Shown one piece after another: positions 11,805 through 23,144 of a stretch of 64,000 nucleotides of DNA. Origin of the DNA: Torymus aiolomorphi (Eukaryota; Arthropoda; Insecta; Hymenoptera; Torymidae); contig CM070874.1 of NCBI GenBank assembly GCA_036365515.1, forward strand, positions 92,152,342 to 92,216,341. The letters are read 5' to 3'. Each line of letters opens with the position of its first letter. The stretch's first letter is position 1. Below the pieces are notes generated by a model. The model did not search any database. It saw nothing but the letters and a program-made list of their open reading frames with translations, and was not told the DNA's origin. The position numbers were made by a program, and so were the translations under genes.

Positions 11805-12402
11805 ACAAACGTTGAAATAAGTTCCGTTACTATAATTTCATTTGGATTGTAATCGTGTTTGACGATAAAAGTCGGGTGTACATAATACCTTCCGCTCCAT
11901 TCAAAAGTAATTATCGAGAACAAAGATCTATTTTCTAAGAAGCTTTTGCTTTAATGGGAGCGTTTTTATAAGTGACTGGAATTAGACGCTTATGTAAACA
12001 ACAATACAAAATCGCAGACAATAGTTAGGGCACGCATTTGTCTGCTACGCTAATGGATGGTTTATGTATAACGCAACGGAAGCACATAACATTAAAAATA
12101 CATAAACAGTAAAGAATCGTTAAACTAACCATTTTCAGACATTATTCAAGTATATTTGCACGAATAAAGGCGAAAAGAAACCAAATTACCGTAAAGGGAA
12201 GTAAATAAAACTTCTAAGCTTCGGTGATCGCGGAATTGCCAAAGGCGCTTCTAAATCTTCAGCGTTGTTCAATCGGGCGCACGCGGGGTAAATTTATGCG
12301 ATAAAATTCAATTAAAGAGAATCAGTTTCAGACGGTTCAGGAAAATTATTGTTACCACTAAGACTTGATACAGTGTTGCATAGATTATCGTGGCAGACTT
12401 AC
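11803..12402. other. Non-coding; possible read-through tail of PDZ exon 4
   Basis: No splice-bounded exon in the required phase was found here. If the intron after exon 4 (donor at 12402) were retained, the frame would run 29-30 further residues, mostly hydrophobic, to a TGA at 12308-12310. This is most simply chance. Confidence 0.35.
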
Positions 12403-12474
12403 CGGTTCCGTTTTTCTTCGCGTCTGCTGAAATTATCTGTGTGTTCGTTGTCGTCGTTTTTGTCGTCGTAGTTT
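12403..12474 (-). CDS. PDZ-domain gene, exon 4 (Thr-rich linker)
   Basis: A 72-nt exon bounded by a TTTCTTTGCAG acceptor and a GTAAGTC donor (minus sense). Completing the codon left by exon 3, it reads KTTTTKTTTTNTQ followed by IISADAKKNGT, and leaves one base (phase 1) for the next exon. The Thr-rich stretch with interspersed Lys is likely a disordered linker after the PDZ domain. The next exon was not found; the gene may continue to the large frame at 7175-6060 through exon(s) I could not recognise. Confidence 0.7.
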
Positions 12475-12557
12475 CTGCAAAGAAAATGAAAAATGTTGGT
12501 TTGTGTTTTGATGTTTCTGACAAAATTGCAGGATATTGGAAAATTGGCGTTTCTTAC

Positions 12558-12631
12558 TTTTGATAGTTTCGATTGAAGTATTTTCATGAAGGCTGCTCTT
12601 GTAAATCCTTCTTTTTGGCGAACCGTTTTCC
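12558..12631 (-). CDS. PDZ-domain gene, exon 3 (basic/Ser linker)
   Basis: A 74-nt exon with a TTTTCTTTTCAG acceptor and a GTAAGAA donor (minus sense). Its first base completes the CA left by exon 2 to give Gln, then it reads ENGSPKRRIYKSSLHE and NTSIETIK, and leaves one base. The phase fits both neighbours, which is the strongest evidence that exons 2-3-4 form one transcript. SPKRR just after a PDZ domain is a plausible phosphorylation or interaction stretch (inference). Confidence 0.72.
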
Positions 12632-14935
12632 CTGAAAAGAAAATTTAATAAATGTTTGATGAGAAGTAGTAGTAAATTAAAAGAATTCATATTCTTTTTT
12701 TTAAAAAACTTATTTTAAGAAGCTTTTTTTACTACAGGAAACATATAGCCATTTCATGGCCATTTTCGTCACAATGACTAGTTCCCAGCTTAATCGCTTT
12801 ATAAACGGTCGAGTTTCCACATGTGAGCGCACGATCAGTAACTGGGTTCGCGATGGTAAATTTCTTACACAAAAAAAGCACTCTTCAAAACTCTTATTCG
12901 CCCACGCAATAACCTCCTAGCGCACTACTTCTTGGACAATATCTAATTGAAAGCGCGTAATAAAAAAGCAGTAGAGAAACACCGAGCGTAACACGCCGCC
13001 AATATCCTCAATTAAGCCTCTTTCGCAACTGCGCGTTCCCATTCTAACATAAAGTTTGCGCGCATAGCTTCCGTGCCCGATAAATATCCCGCCATTGGAA
13101 AACAAAATATCGAGCCACAGCGACAACTCTGGTAACGCTCGCTTGGGCACGTCATTCGATTAGCGCGCGAAAGGCACAAAAGTTCCGGCTAACCTATAAC
13201 TCGCGGCGAACAAGACGCGCAGCCGGGAAATATAAAACGCGCGCGTTTTGTCACGCGCCGGCGAACCGTCACACGGACACGGGCGAGCTTTCAGAGGAGA
13301 TGCGCGGACAATTGATCCGGTCCGCTGGAAAAGTCTTCTGTGTTCGTGTGTGGGTGTGCGCGCGGGTTTGGGCGCACCCTCTCTCACGTGACGTCAGCCG
13401 AGCGCGCGTGTGACCCCGCTCTCCATCGGCCGCGCGGCGTGCTTCCGTTTTCGAGACGGCGTAATCCCGCGAGCGAGCGCAAGCGCAATTTGTGTGCGAG
13501 CGGCTGACGGGCATGTTATAAGAGCGAGCGCTGATATGCTACTTTATTTACGGAGGAGATTTGTTTACTCCCGCGTGTAATCGCGGGACGTCGCGCGGGC
13601 TTATTTAGACTCGGAGCGGAGGGAGAATTTCGGAAGGGTTTGTGCTTTTTGATAGTTAGTGCTTGACACTTTTTTTCTTTCGAATGTAGATTTTCTAAAG
13701 ATAGAGTACAAAAGTTTTAAAAGTGCAAAAGATTACAGTCGTTGAATTGTTAATAGGCATGATATATCGATCAAAGTTGAAACTATTCTTATACTCTTAT
13801 GAACTATAAATTAAAGCCACCGTATTTCATTCGGTAAAGCTAGGTAATTTATGTAAATGGCTGTAAAATAGAATGCTAAATCAAAGTACAAAGTATAATG
13901 AGGGCAGGGCCTGTAATAAAACGCTATCGATCATTACTCGAGCTCCCGTGGTGTCGGTTAGTTAATTATTTCCCAACTAGTATGCGGTAAACGCATTTAG
14001 TTCACTAATCATGGATATCTCATTAACATTACAGGGAAACATTGTCAGATGGCGTTCAATCGGCTGATCTAACAAGCTGGTATTATAATGACGTTACAGC
14101 TTTTGGCTCGCTGTACAGCTAATTCTAGAGCGCACGCATTATCGTTTGCAGATAATTCAAATGATCCCATAAGCGACGTGTAACGGGAGAAGAGCGGCAT
14201 ATATACCAAGCTGTCAAAAGTCGCAATAAGATTACTGCATAAGCCCATTGGCGCAGCTGTAATCCCTTTATGCACTTCGCGCTCGCGCCTGATCAGATTT
14301 TTCCCTCGAAATCGAGATAAGGCGAGGAAAAACTTTAAGCTCATTCTAAGCGGATTTACGCTGGATTTATTATGGCAGTTTTGAATATTTAACTTGTTAC
14401 TTATCGAGGTATTACGCGTGTAACGTCTCTAAGAAATCCCTTGATATTTTTAATTCTTAGAATATTTCTTAGATATGGAAATATATAATAAAAATAATAA
14501 TTTTTAGCATTTTAAATTTTAAATAATAATAGCATTTCATTTCAAGTGCAACAAATACTTTGTTTTTTGCTATTATTTAAATGAGTAATGTGTTTGTAAA
14601 CATTTATTTTCTCGTGGTAGTTTAGTGAACAGAATTTAAGAAAAAACAAAGTTTTCAAAATAAATATATTCCAGATTTCTTACCATTATGATATAAAATG
14701 ACGTTGTTTAACGAATAAGCAAGTAATTGCAATATTTAGCGCTTTCTAGTTTTGAATTCGCAAATTGCGTAATAAAAAGCAAAGTTGAAAAATTGCCCAA
14801 TCCCTCAGAGAATCCCCAACCAGTAAAAAAAGAAGAAAAAAATTCTGTGAAAGCCAAAAACTCACTTTCCTCTAAAACAAAGAGGCCGAGCCTTCCGCAA
14901 TCCCCCTAAAAAGAAGCACTAAATAGTGTACTCAC
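12632..14935 (-). other. Intron 2 of the PDZ gene, with a CpG-rich block
   Basis: This lies between donor GTGAGT (at 14935) and the exon 3 acceptor. It contains a CpG-rich block at about 13010-13620, which might be an internal promoter or enhancer, flanked by AT-rich DNA. The open frames inside have no domain support. No mobile element was recognised. Confidence 0.5.
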
Positions 14936-15087
14936 TGATTGAGTCCCAGCCGAAGGTGATCGCCGGCGTTGCGCAGCAGGGCGTGTGCCTCGCCGTTCGT
15001 CAGCTCGCGCGTGCTCTTGCCGTTGATGCTGCTAATGAGGTCGCCCTCGCGCACTCCCTGCTGGGCCGCCTTGCTTCCTGGATTCAC
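14936..15087 (-). CDS. PDZ-domain gene, exon 2 (core of the PDZ domain)
   Basis: A 152-nt exon between acceptor TTATTTTTAG and donor GTGAGT (minus sense), phase 0 in and phase 2 out. It starts VNPGSKAAQQGVREGD, continues LISSINGKSTREL, then TNGEAHALLRNAGDH and LRLGLN. This is the second half of a PDZ domain: VxPGSxAxxxG-xxGD-xIxxING, then helix alpha-B (TNGEAHALLRNAG), then strand beta-6. PDZ domains bind C-terminal peptides of partner proteins. The first position of alpha-B, often His in class I domains, appears to be Asn. The sequence most resembles PDZ domains of the Zasp/PDLIM and synaptopodin-2 kind (scaffolds of muscle Z-discs and actin structures), but I cannot assign an orthologue. 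It is GC-rich with GC-ending codons, unlike the surrounding intron. Confidence 0.85.
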
Positions 15088-16881
15088 CTAAAAATAACAG
15101 CAAAGCAAAGGCGACCATTAGCGTCTCGCTCCTTACGCCAGCCACGCGAGCGCGCGAATTAACGCGCCATTTAACCTTCTAAATGCGCTTCGATGAAATT
15201 TACCCCTTCAGAGGTTCTAGAGCTTGGCTGGATTATGTTTTGTGCTATGGGCGCGCTTTATGCAGTGTGGACGGTTAAGTATCGTAAACCGAGCTATAAT
15301 TCATTTATGATGTATGATTATGTTTGCGTGTCGCGCATTTATAACGAACGTCAACAAATACTGGTGCGTGTGCCGTATTTACTCAATTTATGATATTTGT
15401 TAATGAAACAATGTAGTGGCTGAAAGGCGTTTTATTATAATGATTGAATATTAATGAAAAGCCCAGCTATAAAGTAACATGAAAAGCAATGTTTCAAGTC
15501 CTATTGTTGCTTTTATTGACGTAGGCACGCAATGAAAATGTAATATAAATCAGTGACTGCTCTTGTTGTTATAAATATTCATTTAAAAATAAATATTTCG
15601 ATATTCACACGAAATAACGAAGTAACTTTAAATTTAGAATAGAAAGTCCAACTCGTCGCTGTCGACTCTAATCAGCTTACTATAAAAACTACATTGGCGT
15701 GCGTATTTAAAATACTCGATCAATAAAGCCAACAAATGGAAGCTTTTAAACTGCTTCTACATTCACGAGAAAATCTATTAGCTTCAATACATATAGATAT
15801 AGATATTAGAATCAACGAAATCCCAGCTGGAAAATGTTCATCCTCCCCAGCATTGATGAAATTCGGATTAAACCGTTAATCAAGCCCGTTGTATTAAATT
15901 GAATAACCAGCGTTATTACTAAAATATTCATAGCGTTATATTATACTACCGGCATAACACACAGAACGTGGAAAAAAGCCGACGGTGCATTACGGGGGCG
16001 CGAACAACGACATCGTTGCAGGCCGCGCGGAGGGCCTCGTTAAATCAGGCTGTCAGGAGCGCGAGCGCCGCAAATGAAATGACTGATTAGCAAATGACGA
16101 CGAAAGCGCTCGTAAAGTCGCGCGCCGTTGCCCGGCCTAACCGCGCTCGCAGCTGCGCGCGTCGGGTTGCCTGGCCATCAGGCGCTGCTGCTGCTCCTAC
16201 TGGAATTATATCCGTTAAAAATTGCTGCCAGAGGGATACGCAGGTAGTGTATGCGTGATGGTGGCTGTGATTTTGGTCGAGAGTGGATGTGATGTTTAGA
16301 GTTGATGGGGGTGATGTGTGAGTGTTGCGGTATATATGATTTCTGTTGAAATGGATTAGTTCACTCAAGTCTGATTAGGAACTAAATATAGTTGAGTAGT
16401 AGCAAATTTTACTCAAACTTAGTTTGGCGATTTACATGTATAATCATTTTTAGTGCATCGATATTCATCCCTCGCCACTGAAGTTTACTTACTTTCACGT
16501 CTACGGTAAAAAATGATCTCTAATTAAGTGAAACTTAATTGCGATGATTAAGCGCAATTAGCCAGCCTCTTTAAGGAGTCTTCTCTAAACTAGACGGAAA
16601 AGAAATTTTCTCGTAAAATCCATCCGCATAGTTTATTACAATGATTTTGTAATGGTAAAAATGTTTGCCATTAAACCTCATTCCTCAATCTCCAAAGTAA
16701 TGTGAGTCTTTCGAAAGTTCAATACATACACGCGTTGTAGGAAATACACCAACAACCAACTAAACTTGACTTTTACCATTAATATATACCATGAGAGGAA
16801 AAAAAAATTGCCACTAGCCACGTATAAGCAAGAGCAGCAATCCTTTCTATTCCCCGCAAAAAGGTTTTCTCATTCTCTCAC
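15088..16881 (-). other. Intron 1 of the PDZ gene
   Basis: This lies between donor GTGAGA (16881) and the TTTTTAG acceptor. Mostly AT-rich, with a CpG-rich patch at about 15960-16200. No mobile element or exon was recognised in it. An exon for the first PDZ strands could be hidden here, but phases 1 to 2 join without one. Confidence 0.45.
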
Positions 16882-16983
16882 CGTGTAGAAGCCGGCGCCG
16901 AGGCCACTGCCGCCGCTGATGCAGGTATTCGTCGCGGCGTTGACGTTGCGCCGGCGCTGGGCCGGCGAGCAGAACTTGAGCAT
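16882..16983 (-). CDS. PDZ-domain gene, candidate first coding exon
   Basis: The frame starts with ATG at 16983, reads 34 codons (MLKFCSPAQRRRNV, then CISGGSGLGAGFYT) and ends in phase 0 at a GTGAGAG donor. Phase 0 matches exon 2, so the join gives GAGFYT-VNPGSKAA, placing a Gly-rich SGG loop before the VNPGS motif as in PDZ domains. The usual N-terminal strands with the carboxylate-binding GF loop are not complete here. This may therefore be an alternative first exon whose product has an abbreviated PDZ domain, with the canonical 5' exons elsewhere. No acceptor with a pyrimidine tract is seen just upstream of the ATG. Confidence 0.55.
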
Positions 16984-17558
16984 GCCGATCACGCGCGCGC
17001 GCGCTCACGTGCCAGTGAGTGTGTGGGTGCGAGGGTGCAGCGCGCACCTACAGGCGAGAGAAGGTCAGCGGCACTACTCCAGAGTCTCTCTCGCTCGCTC
17101 GCGCTCCTTTTGTCTCGCGGATATCGGACGCGAGCGCCGCTTTTAGCCGCGACCCAGTTTCGCGCCCTCGGGTGTGTGTGTGCCTACGCAGCTAGGTATG
17201 TGGGCAGCTCTGTTTACGGCGTTGCTGCGAAGATCAAGTTTTTGGGGGGCTGCGGGCACAGACAGATGGTTGAAATAAGAAGTTAGCTGCTGACGGTGAT
17301 TAAGGAACTATGAGGTAGGAATGCGGCTGAAGAGAGAGAGAGTTTGAGTTGCAGGATCGAGTGGGTTTTAAGGGCAGTTTCGAGGAGGGGCTATGACTAG
17401 GCGCTGAAAGGGGTTTCAAAAGTTTTTCTGCTACAGATTGCATTCATTTTACCTAAAACCACCGACTCTTGAAGATATTTTTAAAATTTTTCACTTTTTT
17501 CCGAGTAAAACTACATGTGTCTAATGTGGATCAACTCTCTGTTATAGCTACAGTGTTT
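16984..17558 (-). promoter_or_regulatory. CpG-rich 5' flank of PDZ exon 1 (putative promoter/5' UTR)
   Basis: Positions 16984-17200 are CpG-rich with alternating CG runs and a possible GAGA/CTCTCT tract near 17085-17110. Further out is AT-rich DNA ending at the stop of the microprotein ORF. A TATA box could not be assigned. Confidence 0.3.
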
Positions 17559-17690
17559 TTATTCTTCTCCGTAAGACAATCTCCGCTTTCTACGCGGATT
17601 CGAAATGTACAGCACCCACATCACGATGTTGGCGAGCACATTGAGAACCACCAGCACGTCTATGCACTTTTTGGCCGCGTTATTCATCAT
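17559..17690 (-). CDS. Candidate 43-aa single-pass membrane microprotein (smORF)
   Basis: From ATG at 17690 (a second ATG follows directly) the frame reads MMNNAAKKCID, then VLVVLNVLANIVMWVLYIS, then NPRRKRRLSYGEE and stop. Residues 9-30 form one membrane-length hydrophobic segment. The tail is strongly basic, so by the positive-inside rule the C-terminus should be cytosolic. The stop codon overlaps AATAAA (minus sense, 17563-17558), a poly(A) signal. Codons are GC-ending (GTG, CTG, CTC, AAC), as in the PDZ exons and unlike nearby AT-rich DNA. I do not recognise a family. It could instead be the last exon of a larger membrane protein: a weak AG lies 18 nt upstream, after an in-frame TGA. It lies about 0.6 kb upstream of PDZ exon 1 on the same strand. 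Confidence 0.45.
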   Translation of the reverse strand: MMNNAAKKCIDVLVVLNVLANIVMWVLYISNPRRKRRLSYGEE

Positions 17691-18250
17691 CACCGCCACC
17701 AACAACCCTCACACTTCTGCTCGACTGCTCAATCCGCCGGTTCAAAGACATGCCGGCATATTCCACTTGTATTTCGCATTCCACCGCGTAGGTACACTTA
17801 TATACGTACACACATGCGCGTGTGCGCAATTAATCGAAAGAGGAAGAGAGAGAGAGAGAGAGCAGACGAGGTATAGCGCGCCACCTTCGTCCTCGGCGCG
17901 CGGCCGACTGCGGCGACGGGGTGCGCCTCCCGCGTCCTGACCTCGTGTATATAGGTGCGCGCGCGCGCGCTCGTGCGCGAGCGTTCCTTTCTTCTCTCTC
18001 TCTCTCTTTCTCTCTCTCCCTCTCTCTCTCTCTTCTCCTCTCGCGCTTTCGTAGACATGCGAATCGGCGATTTCTTATGCGGCGAGCGTAGTATAAGCTG
18101 GACGGCTTATCGAGCTCTTGGTTTATTCGAGTGATGCGCGGTAGGAGGGGAGGCTCTTTTAAGGGGGCGAAAGAGGTGGAAATGTAGAATAAAAGCGGCA
18201 ATTAGTGGTGTTTTCGTTCAATTTGGGGTGGCAAAGAGTTGAAGGGCTCG
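17691..18250 (-). promoter_or_regulatory. CpG-rich region with a TATA-like motif upstream of the microprotein ORF
   Basis: CpG-rich at 17870-18060, with (GA)n at about 17841-17862 and (CT)n at about 17993-18035. On the minus strand CCTATATACAC (near 17952-17942) is TATA-like and lies about 250 nt 5' of the smORF ATG. GAGA/CT tracts are common in arthropod promoters. Assignment as a promoter is inference. Confidence 0.3.
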
Positions 18251-21200
18251 TTTTTTTTGGGGTGTGGAGTGAGCTGAGTTTTTTCGGGCATTGTGGCGAA
18301 CGCTGTCAGCGTTGCTTTTTTCGTCCGATTGCGAATTCGAATTGTCCGAGAGACGATTGTTCATGTAATTGTGTCAATTTTCCGGGCTGGTGTAATTGAA
18401 AAAATGACAAAAGTGGAGTACAGCGTTATTTCGTGCAATTCAAATTTAACGTTTTTATGGAGGAAAACTTTAGAATAATGATAAGCGTCGTTTTATTTTT
18501 TACGGTGAATTGTAAAATAATGTTAAAAATTTGTCATATGTGGAATAAAAAAGAATTCAGCTCGGGTATGATTCCAGATTTTCGTTCATCATACATGAAC
18601 TGAAATTTTGCATACAGTGAACTAAATATTATCAAAAATTTGCATTCGCTTCCAGGTTTCTTGCCAGCTTCTGAAAAATCGAAGCCGAATAAAACCCAAC
18701 GTTTTATCGTTTCCGGTCAATTTCTATACGTTGCAATATCCTGCCTTCGTGGAACCCACGGAGCGGCAGAAGATCGGGTGAATTTAAACGACTTACCGAG
18801 AAAAAGCATGGCGCAAACAACGTATGAATTCCATGCAAAAACCTCTTGAAATGAAAGAAGAAAACGAACTGCTTCGCACTATAGGACTAAATGCAAAAGC
18901 AACGTTGTCTCGCTTTAAACCACTCCTCGTAACTTAATCGCGAAAAGAGAGGGGGTTGCCCCGTCAGGAACAGAAGCGGCGTCACCGGGCCAAATCCGAT
19001 AAAAGAAACGAAGAGTGCCATTAGGTCCATTAACGCGCTACACGTACACCCCCGCCCCCGCTGTTCCGGCCCCGAAGACGCGCGCGCGCTCGGACGATCG
19101 ATTCCGCGCTTCGCGCCGCCTTGTTTTTCTCGTCGCGCGGAAAATCGAAAATGCAAGGAAGGCAAGAGGGGGTGGAAGTGGGCGAAAGATCGTATTTTTC
19201 GCACGCGACTGCCCGTGATGAATACGGCGCGAAAACCGAGCAGGGAGGCGCGCAAGCGGAATATAAAGAGGAGCGCTTTCGGAGGCGAAGTCGTGAATGG
19301 AGGAGGAGCTCGCGATTTTTCGTGGACGAGTGAGCGGTGATTGAGTTGAGACTCATGGCTCTTTTTCTAGGTTAAAAGAGCATTTAGCGGAGTCTGATGA
19401 AAAATGGGTTCGAGGGAACGGTTTTTTGCTTCGATGAAAATAATTTGCTTTCAATTATAGAGGAGTGTGTCTACGTCGAGCAGCAGATGTGGAAAAAGTC
19501 GTATGCAAAAAGTGGATTCTTTGAATTTTCTCTTTCTAAAGTAAAGGTGAATATGTAACTATAAATCGAAATTATTCCAAGCCACTGAGTCTCGTGTGTA
19601 GGGAAGAAATATTCTTTACAGGTGCACCTACAATAATACAATTTTAAACTAAAATTTAAGGTTTTTTTTTAGAATTGAACTGACTTCACGTATTACTAAT
19701 GTTCACACAAATTATTCCTTATAGAAATTATATTTCTAGTTACATAAATACTGTTGAAAATATACGTTGCAATTAATTAAAAACTATATTTATTTTAAAA
19801 AAAATCCAAAAACAAAAAATGCAAGAACCTGTGCATAAACATTTAACTTGCCAAAGTTTCTTTCAGCAATATGCAAAACAAGCACTGTACCCATCAGTCA
19901 CACATCGCACCCAAAAATTCAAATTACACCGTCCGCATTCTTCTAACCGGCTGTCCAACAAAACCAAAAACTCGCGTACAATCCAGTAGCAGCCTTTTCA
20001 CCTCCGTTCTTTATGAGTTCAGTCCGGGGCAAAGAAACGACAGAGGGAAAATTCGCGCGAGACACGGAAAGAGCATCGGCGCGCGAGCTGCATACTTGCA
20101 CGCAATTTCCAATAAAAGTTTCGAATGCCGGAAGAGTCGAATCGGCTGTCGCTTGCTCACGCGGCCGCGATAATCCCGGGGGGAGGACGCGAAGCGCGCA
20201 CGATGATGAAAACCGGGCCGATGAAAATGCTCGTATTCTGTCGAGAGCTGCACTTTTTAATTGAAATGCTTCTGTTTAGACGTTATCGAAATGCGCAAAT
20301 ATGCGCGGTGTGTGCATTTGAGAGGTGCTGTAGAAGTGGAAAATGATTGGTTAGATTCAATGCTAGAGGGAGAGTGGTTGCAGTTTTATCTGATACAGCG
20401 GTTTTTTTATTGACAATTATACCAAGTGGTGGGAGAGAGGATTTTAATTAAAATGCTTTGGATGCTCGAGTGTATAAGCAATTAGTTTAAATGCGATAGT
20501 CAATATAATATTGACCGAAGAGACAACGAAGCTATTGAATGCAAATGGACCATTTTTACATAGATAATAAAACATTGTAATCTACTTTTGAAACATGAAT
20601 AATGTCGTATGAAATAAGAAAATAAATTCGGCCCAGAAAAGTTTGAATAGATCGGCAATGTCAGATTGTATTTTTATTCGAATATAGAACATTGATTTTC
20701 AGTCAACTTTCTTGAAAGTTCGCATCACATAAAAAAACATACGATGTAATAAAAATGCAAGTGTGAACTAGCAAGCATTTCGCAACTTCTAAAACCTCAA
20801 ATAAAACACCTGCCGAAGCATGCAGATCGCAGAAAAGCTTGCAACCTACATCACGAACCGTCTCGAAACTGAAAAAAAGCTTACACCCCAAGACAGGGGC
20901 TCAATCCAGCAGCCCTTGGTGCATTCACCTCGAGAGAGAAAATCCAGCGCGCGCTTCCTCCTCCCACTCTGGCATTCTGCATCGTTGAACTCCCACACAC
21001 GCGCGCGCGTCTTTCCGCGAAGATCAAAAGTAACAAGGCGGCCGGGAGCGACGATCGATGCGCACCGAAGCTGCTGCAGCTTCTCCTTCGCGGCGCGCAC
21101 AAGTGGTTAAGCGAAATAGCCGCGGGTTAATGCTGAGAAAGAGGAAAGAGAGAGAATAGAAGCTCGGTTATTATGCCAGACGTGATGCTGCCGTCGCGAT

Positions 21201-21930
21201 CATCCTCTCTTTCTCTCTGTGCACGCGCGCGACTCCTCCCACACCCTCTCTTGGGAACATCGTAGTCGCCGTCGCGCTCTTTTTGCACGCGCGCGCGCGC
21301 TCGGCAAGTCGGGCCTCGCTTCTCGTACCCGCGGACGCGTCGCGACGGAGTGGACGGTTGTGCGTGGCGGTGGGTATACAACGCGCAGAGGGAGATGATC
21401 GAGGGTCCGCGCGCGGGAAGTCGTATGTCCGCGAGCCGATTGCCCGGAACGGGATGCCGTGTCTGTCTGTGTATGTGTGTGTGCGGTTTGAGGGAGAGAG
21501 AGGCGGGTAATAAGATTAGAGATGCGTCAATATAAATCGATTGTTGGCGGTTGACCTGACGTGAGTAATTGTTTGGCGGATTTCAGCGATACGGGTGGTA
21601 TCGATCATTGATTCGTATTATTGACGGCAAACGTGAGAGATACTTAATTATCTTCTTATCTTTTATGATTTAGCACGGTAATGTAAGGATTAATGATAAT
21701 ACATTATCGCGAAATGGTTTAGCACAAAGTTATAACAGTAGGAAACTTTAATCAACAAGTTTTCTGTAATATTAAAAGAAATTTATGAGACTGTAGTTGA
21801 GACACTTGTATATAATGTCAGAAGTTTAAAACTCTTATTTTATGTCACTTCAAAAGTTACTTTCAAAATTAATTTCATTTTACATAAATTTATTTCCATC
21901 ATAAACATAATTTGATATTTATGTTATATG
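18251..21930. other. Non-coding: alternating CpG-rich and AT-rich DNA
   Basis: CpG-rich blocks lie at about 18940-19350, 20030-20250 and 20920-21500. AT-rich DNA lies between them (19540-19880, 20450-20760, 21640-21930). Overlapping opposite-strand frames in the GC-rich blocks are composition effects. No gene or mobile element was recognised. Confidence 0.45.
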
Positions 21931-22972
21931 TAGAGGAGACCGGGGCAAGTTGGCATACGGGCCAGATTGGCCAAATGCTATAATAACTGGTGATTGAAAT
22001 AACAGAGGTCAAGGCTGTTGATGCCAGTAACGTAAAATGGAATCAGGAATATTTGATTTAATTTTCAGTTGGAAAGCCGTGGAAAGATGCAAGTTTGAAA
22101 ATTTTCTTATATGTCTGAGCAAATTTTGCATTTTAGGAAATATTGGATAATTCTTTAAAACAATTATGATTATCTATTTTTACTTAATGGTGGATATAAT
22201 AATTGCTTTTTTGTAATTTTACTACTTTTTATTTTTTGATTTTTAATATTATTAGCCTAATTTTTAAATTAAAAGGTACCCTTGAGACATGTTTGGACAA
22301 GCTCGCCATTCATATAATCTTCACTACGAGATAAAAATGGTTTGATATAACATAGAAAATCCAACAGAGCCTTATAGAAACAGTGCTAATGAAAGTTAGA
22401 TCATTTACAGTTGTTAATTCATTGTAGCTTATTTTGTTGTTAAATTATTTTTTCCGCCCTTTAACCTCAAAATGCCATCTTAAATGTCATTTTGCGGCCT
22501 CGGACGGAAAAATACGTTACTGAAACGTGGACGTAAGAGAATTTTTACCTCATGCGACTTTTCGACCTCGTTTCGCTCGGCCGAAAAACGTCGCATGAGG
22601 TAAATAATCCTCTTCCGCCCGCGTTAGTAATATACTAATTATGTGTTCAAGTTCATGTTCTCGAGTTTAAGTGTTTTATTTAATATAATAATATCATTAA
22701 TTCTTGTATTTTATTCTAAGATTTGTCGTCGGTGAGCTTATCCCAGATCCACGGCCAACCTACCCCATTTGTGGCGCAGGCTGGTTAAAAATCGTGCGGT
22801 TAAAAAATTGATTCTAGCCTTTTTGGACGTCTTCCTACAAGTTTAAAAAAAATCATAAATATTCTCTATGTATAGATGTAGTACTTTGAAATATTGAAAA
22901 AATTTTGTTCATTTAATTTATAGTTTTTTGTAAAAATGTAAAAAGTGGACCCACTAGCCCCGGTCTCCCCTA
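21931..22972. mobile_element. TA-flanked non-autonomous element with G-rich TIRs, copy 1
   Basis: It begins TA-GAGGAGACCGGGGCAAGTT and ends with CCCCGGTCTCCCC-TA, giving inverted ends G(A/G)GGAGACCGGGGC and TA on each side as target duplication. A TA duplication suggests Tc1/mariner-type mobilisation (inference). The body has no transposase frame. A separate fold-back (22512-22633) is inserted inside. Relatives are at 24353-25220 and 55306-57073. Confidence 0.75.
22512..22633. repeat. Fold-back element nested in the TA element
   Basis: The inner arms ACCTCATGCGAC...GTCGCATGAGGT are perfect. The outer arms (ATACGTTACT... and ...AGTAATAT) match imperfectly. The centre is near 22572. A smaller hairpin (AAAATGCCAT...ATGTCATTTT) sits just left at 22470-22494. 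Confidence 0.75.
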
Positions 22973-23093
22973 CAAAATTAATTATCACAATATGAATTAT
23001 TAATATATTTGTATTAAAAGAATACACTAGAGTAATATCTAATGGTGGGAATCTGGGCGCGAAGAAAAGCGGCAACGACGTACGCGTGCCGAC

Positions 23094-23144
<51 letters not shown>

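Noticed and set aside
12308..12402. Read-through of the intron after PDZ exon 4, giving a hydrophobic tail
   Set aside because: The donor GTAAGT is strong, so retention is unlikely; hydrophobicity follows from AT-rich intron sequence.
18796..18828. Minus-strand mini-exon starting with ATG and ending at a GTAAGT donor
   Set aside because: Only about a dozen codons; could serve as a first exon for the downstream membrane ORF but the needed acceptor lacks a pyrimidine tract.
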